Both the position numbers and the translations under genes were made by a program. 37,578 nt of DNA. It comes from an uncultured Bacilli bacterium (GTDB lineage Bacteria > Bacillota_I > Bacilli_A > RF39 > UBA660). Numbering within the stretch: position 1 is the stretch's first letter; each line of letters opens with the position of its first letter. The DNA is taken from positions 1 to 37,578 of the forward strand of contig CAKOLB010000008.1 of the NCBI GenBank assembly GCA_934096125.1. The letters run 5' to 3'. This document shows, piece after piece, positions 32,824-37,578 of the stretch. The notes under the pieces are model-generated. The model worked only from the letters and a program-made list of their open reading frames with translations, searched no databases and was not told where the DNA came from.

Positions 32824-34291
32824 AAAAAGTATTATAACATCAGTGTTATTATCTTTAATAATTGTTGTTTTATATTTTGTAAGCGTTATTTATAAAACTG
32901 ATTATGCAAGTGCTTATGATGTTTATGAAGTTTATTTAAATGGGAAAAGTTTAGGCTTTTTGGAAAATAAAGATGACTTATATAATATCATAAATAATGA
33001 GCAAAAAAATATTAAAGAAGAATATAGTGTTAGTTATGTGTATCCACCTGATGGACTGGATATAGTTAAAACAACGACTTTTGATGATAACTTTTTAACT
33101 GCAGATGAACTATATAATAAAATGGATAAGTCGGATGATTTTACTATTAAGGGTTATATTGTAACAATTAAAGTCCCTGATAAAAAAGATAATTTAGTAA
33201 TAAATGTAACATCAAGAAAAGTATGGGATGATGCGATAAATAATTTTGTTATGTCTTTTATAAGTGAGGAACAATATAATAATTATGTAAATGGAATAAG
33301 AAGTATTTCCGAGATTGGTTCGATAATAAGTAATATGTATTTTAATGAAACTATTACTATTAAAGAAGGATTTATAAACGTTAAAAATAAGATATATACT
33401 GATAGTGATGAGCTTAGTCAATATTTACTATTTGGTCCTGATGCAGTGATGGATACTTATAAAGTTGAACTTGGTGATACCATCTCTTCTATAAGTGAAG
33501 ATAATCAGATTAATTCACAGGAATTTTTGATAGCTAATCCAAAGTATAAAAGTGAAGATGCACTTTTGACAGTGGGAACAGATGTTAATGTTACCTTGAT
33601 TAATCCGGTTATTACCTTAAAGTATAATGTTTATGAAATTAATGAAAATGAAACTCCGTATAGTTCAGAGACTGTTGTTGATAATACGAAGCCTAGTGAT
33701 TACTCAGAAGTTACTCGTAGTGGGGTAAGTGAGCTTACACTTGTTCATGACTCTTATGAAGTTGTTAATGGTAATCAGTCAAGTGAAGTAAATATTATTT
33801 CTCGGGAAGTCATTAGAGAAATGGTTAAAGAACAAGTTACTGTTGGTAGAAAAATTACAAGACCTAGTGTTAGTGGTAATTATGTATCTGTTTCTGGTTG
33901 GGGATATCCAACAAATTATCCATTTATGCTTACTAGTCCGTTTGGATGGAGAAGTCATAAAATGCATTCAGGTGTAGATATTTCTGGAACAGGATTTAGA
34001 TCACCAGTGTATGCAGTGGCTGATGGTACAGTAGTAGAGGTAAGTTATCGAAGTACAGATGGTAATTTCATTATAATTGATCAAGGTAATAATCTATATA
34101 CACAATATGCACATTTATATCAACCTAAAGTAAGTGTTGGTCAAACGGTAAGTAAAGGTCAAACCATTGGTGAAATGGGGCAATCTGGTTTAGCATTTGG
34201 TGTACATCTTCACTTTGGTGTTAGTGTAGGTTGGCCATTTCATGGTGCATATCAATTCCAAAATCCCCTAAATTATATTAAGTTAAAATGA
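32816..34291 (+). CDS. Peptidoglycan hydrolase with LysM, G5 and M23 domains
   Basis: The protein has 491 residues. It has an N-terminal transmembrane or signal-anchor segment (about 6-26), a region of unknown fold, then a LysM domain (214-263; VELGDTISSISEDN), a G5-like beta domain (about 268-346; VKEQVTVGRK) and a C-terminal peptidase M23. M23 zinc ligands are H384 and D388 (MHSGVD) and H466 in HLHF, with H464 and H433 probably catalytic. It should cut peptide cross-links of the wall, which argues that this organism has peptidoglycan. The ATG at 32816 has GGAG well placed, better than an ATG 12 bases earlier. Its ATGATGA end overlaps walJ. Confidence 0.9.
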   Translation: MDRKSIITSVLLSLIIVVLYFVSVIYKTDYASAYDVYEVYLNGKSLGFLENKDDLYNIINNEQKNIKEEYSVSYVYPPDGLDIVKTTTFDDNFLTADELYNKMDKSDDFTIKGYIVTIKVPDKKDNLVINVTSRKVWDDAINNFVMSFISEEQYNNYVNGIRSISEIGSIISNMYFNETITIKEGFINVKNKIYTDSDELSQYLLFGPDAVMDTYKVELGDTISSISEDNQINSQEFLIANPKYKSEDALLTVGTDVNVTLINPVITLKYNVYEINENETPYSSETVVDNTKPSDYSEVTRSGVSELTLVHDSYEVVNGNQSSEVNIISREVIREMVKEQVTVGRKITRPSVSGNYVSVSGWGYPTNYPFMLTSPFGWRSHKMHSGVDISGTGFRSPVYAVADGTVVEVSYRSTDGNFIIIDQGNNLYTQYAHLYQPKVSVGQTVSKGQTIGEMGQSGLAFGVHLHFGVSVGWPFHGAYQFQNPLNYIKLK

Positions 34292-35049
34292 TGAAAATTG
34301 CAGTACTCTCTAGTGGATCAAAAGGAAATTGTACTTTTGTAAAAGCAGGAGAGAAAAGATTTTTACTAGATGCTGGAAGAAACTGTAAGTATATTGAAGA
34401 AGCACTTATGAAAATAGGGGAAGATATAAAAAGTCTTGATTATGTTCTTATAAGTCATAATCATAAAGATCATGTAAGTGCTTTGAAAGTACTACTTAAG
34501 AAAACTGGGGCTAAATTGCTGGTTAGTCCTAAGCTTTTTGCTTCCATTGATGATATAAGTGATTATTCCCATGTGGTAAGTTTTGAAGACAATCTCTTTT
34601 TAGATGGCATCGATATAACATCTTTTAAATCTAGTCACGATGCTCCAGATTCTCGAAACTTTATAATTAATGCTGGGGGTGAAAAAATGGCTTATGTAAC
34701 TGATACTGGCTATGTTAATAACAAATATTTTAAAATGCTTTCTAATCTAGATTATTATCTGTTTGAAAGTAATCATGATATTGAAATGTTACAACATGGC
34801 CCTTATCCAGCATGGCTAAAGAAACGGGTGTTATCAGATGAAGGACACTTATCTAATCAATCATGTGCCTTTTACTTAACAAAATTAGTAGGGCCAAAGA
34901 CTAAAAAAATAGTATTAATTCATTTGAGTGAAACAAACAATTTAGAAAGCTTAGCACTTGAAACCGTAAATAATACTTTTAGTGATTATAATGTAGATTT
35001 TAAAGATATAGTTTGTGCAAGACAAAATGAAATTACGGAAGTGATGTAA
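34288..35049 (+). CDS. walJ: WalJ/YycJ family metallo-beta-lactamase-fold hydrolase
   Basis: The protein has about 253 residues. The N-terminus (IAVLSSGSKGNCTFV) is the typical opening of the family, and SHNHKDH is the metal-binding HxHxDH motif; GHLSNQSCAFYL near residue 190 supplies a further ligand. In Bacillus this gene ends the walRK operon and has a role in replication-cell-wall coordination, with a proposed nuclease activity. Two ATGs in a row occur at 34288 and 34291; either may be used. There is no clear ribosome-binding site, so coupling to the M23 gene is expected. Confidence 0.88.
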   Translation: MMKIAVLSSGSKGNCTFVKAGEKRFLLDAGRNCKYIEEALMKIGEDIKSLDYVLISHNHKDHVSALKVLLKKTGAKLLVSPKLFASIDDISDYSHVVSFEDNLFLDGIDITSFKSSHDAPDSRNFIINAGGEKMAYVTDTGYVNNKYFKMLSNLDYYLFESNHDIEMLQHGPYPAWLKKRVLSDEGHLSNQSCAFYLTKLVGPKTKKIVLIHLSETNNLESLALETVNNTFSDYNVDFKDIVCARQNEITEVM

Positions 35050-35486
35050 TGATTAAGATACTTTGTGTAGGTAAAATTAAAGAAAGTTATTTAGAAGAGT
35101 TAATCAGTGATTATAAAAAAAGAATAAATAAATATATTAAGTTAGAAATTATAGAGCTTAAAGATAATCACAGATATGATAAAGAGATAGAAACGCTAAA
35201 GAAAAATATAAAAAGAAGTGATTATAATATAGCTTTAGATTTAAGAGGAAAATCTTTAAATAGTATCGAGTTTTCGCAAATGATATTTAGAACCCTTCCA
35301 AGTAACAGTAATATTACCTTTATTATTGGAGGTTCAAATGGACTTTCAACAGATATTATAAGTCTTTGCGATGAAATTATTAGTTTTTCATCTTTAACAT
35401 TTCCGCATGGACTTTTTCGGGGGATACTACTTGAGCAAATATATCGATCTTGTAAAATAAATAATAATGAAACATATCATAAGTAG
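35049..35486 (+). CDS. rlmH: 23S rRNA pseudouridine-1915 methyltransferase RlmH
   Basis: RlmH is a SPOUT-fold methyltransferase that modifies helix 69 of 23S rRNA. It has 145 residues, about 10-14 shorter than common forms, mainly in the middle. FIIGGSNGL and FPHGLFRGILLEQIYR are the SAM-binding knot. Usual FPHQ is FPHG here, and LFRGI replaces LMRVI. The C-terminal YHK is as expected. It shares one base with the walJ stop. Confidence 0.93.
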   Translation: MIKILCVGKIKESYLEELISDYKKRINKYIKLEIIELKDNHRYDKEIETLKKNIKRSDYNIALDLRGKSLNSIEFSQMIFRTLPSNSNITFIIGGSNGLSTDIISLCDEIISFSSLTFPHGLFRGILLEQIYRSCKINNNETYHK

Positions 35487-35495
35487 GTGAATAAT

Positions 35496-36296
35496 TTGAA
35501 AATAAGTGATGTCAAAAAATTAAAATATGGTTATACTCATGCAGGAAAGTTTCATGCAGATGATGTTTTTAGTACTGCTTTTCTTTTGAGTATTAATCCA
35601 AATTTTGAAATTAAAAGAGTAAATCATATAGTTGATTGTAACGATGGTATTATTTATGACATTGGTGGGGGAAAATTTGACCACCATATGATTGGGAAAG
35701 ATGTACGGGAAAATGGTAAGCCATATGCTTCTTTTGGAAAACTTTGGCGAGAGTTTGGCGAAGAAATGTATGGTAAATATGTTTATGAAAAAGTGGATAA
35801 AAGACTAATTGAAGAACTTGATTATTCTGATAACACAGGTGCTCAAAATAGTCTTGCTTATGCTATTAGTCTTTTTAATCCTTTTGATTATAGTGATGCT
35901 GATAAATGTTTTTGGGAAGCAGTAGAGTTTGCTAAAGTAATACTTGCTAAAGAAATAAAAAAAGAACAAATGCGAGAAAAAGAACTTAAAATAGTTGAAA
36001 AAGTATATGAAGAAACGAACGATAAAAGAGTTTTAGTTTTTGATAAACATTTATTTTTTCAAGATTTATTGCCATTTAAAGAAACAATATATGTTATATA
36101 TCCATCAAATAGAGGTTGTTTTTGCGCGCAAGGAGTTCCAGTTTCTCCTGAGACGACAGAGCTTAAAAAACCATTTCCTAAAGCATGGACAGAAAACTTA
36201 CCATCATATGTGAAGTTTTGTCATAAAAATTGTTTTTTGATTTCTACTGATACTTTGGAAGAAGTTATTCATGCTTGCCGGGAGGCTTTGAAATGA
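35496..36296 (+). CDS. MYG1 family (UPF0160) putative metal-dependent exonuclease
   Basis: The protein has about 266 residues. THAGKFHADDVFSTAFLL near the N-terminus and GGGKFDHHM near 60 match the MYG1 family, which belongs to the DHH-like phosphoesterases; eukaryotic Myg1 is reported as a 3'-5' RNA exonuclease. The bacterial role is not settled. The TTG at 35496 is preferred because TAGGTGA lies five bases ahead of it; a GTG at 35487 lies inside that site. It overlaps ung by four bases (ATGA). Confidence 0.88.
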   Translation: MKISDVKKLKYGYTHAGKFHADDVFSTAFLLSINPNFEIKRVNHIVDCNDGIIYDIGGGKFDHHMIGKDVRENGKPYASFGKLWREFGEEMYGKYVYEKVDKRLIEELDYSDNTGAQNSLAYAISLFNPFDYSDADKCFWEAVEFAKVILAKEIKKEQMREKELKIVEKVYEETNDKRVLVFDKHLFFQDLLPFKETIYVIYPSNRGCFCAQGVPVSPETTELKKPFPKAWTENLPSYVKFCHKNCFLISTDTLEEVIHACREALK

Positions 36297-36952
36297 TAGG
36301 TAATGACTGGGATACAGAATTAAGCGTTATTTGGCATAGCGCTGGCTTTAAGAATTTTTATAATAAAATTTTAAATGAGTATGATAAAAAGGAAATATAT
36401 CCGCCAAAAGATTATATTTTTAATGCTTTGAAGCTAACTAGCTTTGAAAGTACCAAAGTTGTTATTGTAGGGCAAGACCCGTATCATGGTGTGGGGGAAG
36501 CACATGGCCTCTCATTTTCTGTGCAGAAAGGGATAAAAATTCCGCCATCACTTCAAAATATTTATAAAGAGCTGGAAAGTGATTTAGGTATTAAGCCTAA
36601 AGATAACGGTGATTTAACGGGTTGGGCAAAGCAAGGAGTACTTCTTCTTAATGCTGTTTTAACGGTAGAAAAAGATAAAGCAGCAAGTCATCGTAACTTA
36701 GGATGGGAGCCATTAACTGATTATATAATTAAAGTGCTTAATACAAAAAAAACATCTGTTGTTTTTATTTTATGGGGGAATTTTGCCAAAGAAAAAGTAA
36801 AGCTAATTACTAATCCTAATCATTATATTATTACTAGTCCTCATCCATCTCCATTTTCTGCTTATTCAGGTTTTTTTGGTAGCAAGCCTTTTTCTAAAAC
36901 TAATGCTTTCTTAGAAAGTAAAGGTCTTACTTCCATCGATTGGTCAAAATAA
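36293..36952 (+). CDS. ung: Uracil-DNA glycosylase
   Basis: UNG has 219 residues and removes uracil from DNA as the first step of base excision repair. The catalytic motif GQDPYHG (60-66, D62) and the DNA-intercalation loop HPSPFSAYSGFFG (184-196, H184) are both intact. The ATG at 36293 follows GGGAGG and overlaps the MYG1 stop (ATGA). It is the last + strand gene; no strong terminator follows, only an AT-only hairpin and a T run near 36947-36982. Confidence 0.97.
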   Translation: MIGNDWDTELSVIWHSAGFKNFYNKILNEYDKKEIYPPKDYIFNALKLTSFESTKVVIVGQDPYHGVGEAHGLSFSVQKGIKIPPSLQNIYKELESDLGIKPKDNGDLTGWAKQGVLLLNAVLTVEKDKAASHRNLGWEPLTDYIIKVLNTKKTSVVFILWGNFAKEKVKLITNPNHYIITSPHPSPFSAYSGFFGSKPFSKTNAFLESKGLTSIDWSK

Positions 36953-37287
36953 TTTATGTCTTATGTTATTTGGCTTTTTTTTATATGTACTTATTTAGTT
37001 TTAATTTTTAATTTTTAAATATTATCGATTTTATGTGATTTATATCTTTGGAAAACAAATTTAGTTCATTTTCATGATTGAATGTTAATCCTTTGTTGTT
37101 AATGTGGTATAGGTAACTACTCTCTTCAAAAATAAAAAGGAAATTTTATCAATTGATAGAATTTCCCAAAGATTTATTATCAAGATCATTTATAGTTCGC
37201 ATCTGCTACTTGTTCTAAAGCTTTTCTTATTAAAATATATTTAACTTCTTGTCAATATAATACATTATAAATAAAAGTGCATTAATT
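36953..37287. other. Spacer between convergent genes, with possible minus-strand remnants
   Basis: This 335-base spacer separates ung from the collagen-like gene. No intact gene of normal size is visible. On the minus strand a 45-codon open frame without a start codon (37145-37008) and a 17-codon ATG frame (37202-37149) are in the same frame, separated by TGA TAA. A minus-strand TTGACA lies at 37255-37250 and a terminator at 37166-37128. The rest is very AT-rich. Confidence 0.6.
37128..37166 (-). terminator. Strong intrinsic terminator on the minus strand
   Basis: GGAAATTTTATC and GATAGAATTTCC (37139-37150 and 37155-37166) form a 12-pair inverted repeat with one G-U and an AATT loop. On the minus strand it is followed by TTTTTATTTTTG. 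It lies about 120 bases past the collagen-like gene stop and would end that transcript or a small RNA. Confidence 0.7.
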
Positions 37288-37578
37288 TTAACCTGTTGAT
37301 CCAGTAGGTCCAGTAGGTCCCTGTGGGATGGTTAAGTTTAAGATATAATTTGGTGCTGTGCCTGTTATTGAAGCATTAGCCTCTGAACCAGGAGCTCCGG
37401 TAGTAACGGTTCCGATTGTTAGAGTTGGTGTTTCTCCGTCAGCTCCAGCAGTCCCAGTAGGTCCAGCAGGTCCTTGAATACCTTGTTCACCTTGAGGTCC
37501 GGTAGGTCCAGTAGGTCCTTGAATACCTTGTTCGCCTTGAGCCCCAGTAGGTCCAGCAGGCCCTTGAATACCTTGTTC
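37288..37578 (-). CDS. Collagen-like Gly-X-Y repeat protein, C-terminal fragment
   Basis: On the minus strand an open frame runs from the window end to a TAA at 37290-37288 (96 residues). It starts in Gly-X-Y repeats made of GPTGPTG, GPAGPTG and EQGIQG units, then a short non-collagen module with TLTIGTVTTGAPGSEANAS and a LNLTIPQG end, and closes with GPTGPTGSTG. Such proteins form triple helices on spores, cell surfaces or phage fibres, and similar modules are common in gut Firmicutes. The N-terminus, promoter and anchoring signal lie beyond the window. It is the only minus-strand gene and converges on ung. Confidence 0.88.
   Translation of the reverse strand, partial: EQGIQGPAGPTGAQGEQGIQGPTGPTGPQGEQGIQGPAGPTGTAGADGETPTLTIGTVTTGAPGSEANASITGTAPNYILNLTIPQGPTGPTGSTG
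37444..37578 (-). repeat. Three tandem 45-base collagen-coding repeats
   Basis: Each unit encodes 15 residues beginning EQGIQGP. Copies start at 37578, 37533 and 37488 on the minus strand and differ by few bases. The third copy departs near its end (GTAG instead of GPQG). The array continues off the window edge and is prone to length change. Confidence 0.85.

Noticed and set aside
36947..36982. Terminator after ung
   Set aside because: Only an A/T stem (AAATAA with TTATTT) with a 13-base loop precedes the T run, too weak to call.
37300..37578. Short direct repeats that could suggest a CRISPR array
   Set aside because: The repeats are contiguous coding units for Gly-X-Y, with no unique spacers.
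1..37578. tRNA or rRNA genes
   Set aside because: I saw no cloverleaf-like segment or rRNA sequence in the gaps, which are all short or explained.

Overview
The window is AT-rich and gene-dense, and reads like the chromosome of a low-GC Firmicute (Bacilli or Mollicutes-like lineage, probably an uncultured host-associated member). The grounds are strong GGAGG ribosome-binding sites, Bacillus-like gene orders (S10-spc-alpha operon, parA-parB-DUF951, rpsF-ssb-rpsR, rplI-dnaB, walJ-rlmH) and zinc-binding forms of S14, S18 and L36. Several genes end in TGA, so the Mycoplasma code is not in use. Every gene except the last is on the + strand.

Region 1 (1-4374) is accessory and the most unusual part. 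It is a run of overlapping genes for very large prepilin-like surface proteins, made of a type IV pilin N-terminus, Ig-like repeats and a Cys-rich tip, alternating with small single-pass membrane proteins that are related to each other. A 185-base segment is almost identical in two of the prepilin-like genes, while their Cys-rich ends differ.

Region 2 (about 4400-18341) is one long ribosomal protein supercluster: promoter and leader, then rpsJ-rplC-D-W-B-rpsS-rplV-rpsC-rplP-rpmC-rpsQ-rplN-X-E-rpsN-rpsH-rplF-R-rpsE-rplO-secY-adk-map-infA-rpmJ-rpsM-rpsK-rpoA-rplQ, closed by a clear hairpin terminator. rpmD (L30) is absent from its usual place. Adenylate kinase has an altered P-loop and a shortened zinc-knuckle spacing.

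Region 3 (18378-21357) holds a coupled pair, an unknown membrane protein and a membrane-anchored HExxH metalloprotease, then a small Cys-rich protein. Region 4 (21430-27265) carries parA, parB, a DUF951 gene, an AbgT-family transporter, ychF, a BI-1-family and an RDD-family membrane protein, ending in a terminator. Region 5 (27278-28372) is the rpsF-ssb-rpsR operon with a likely S6:S18-type leader.

Region 6 (28412-30990) is a two-gene surface O-acylation cassette (DHHW/SGNH-like protein plus MBOAT). Region 7 (30998-36952) has rplI, dnaB, a LysM/G5/M23 cell-wall peptidase, walJ, rlmH, a MYG1-family protein and ung. Region 8 (36953-37578) is a non-coding or decayed spacer, then the 3' end of a minus-strand collagen-like gene.

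Together the window joins the main translation operon to genes that lie near oriC in Bacillus, with surface and envelope genes filling the junctions.
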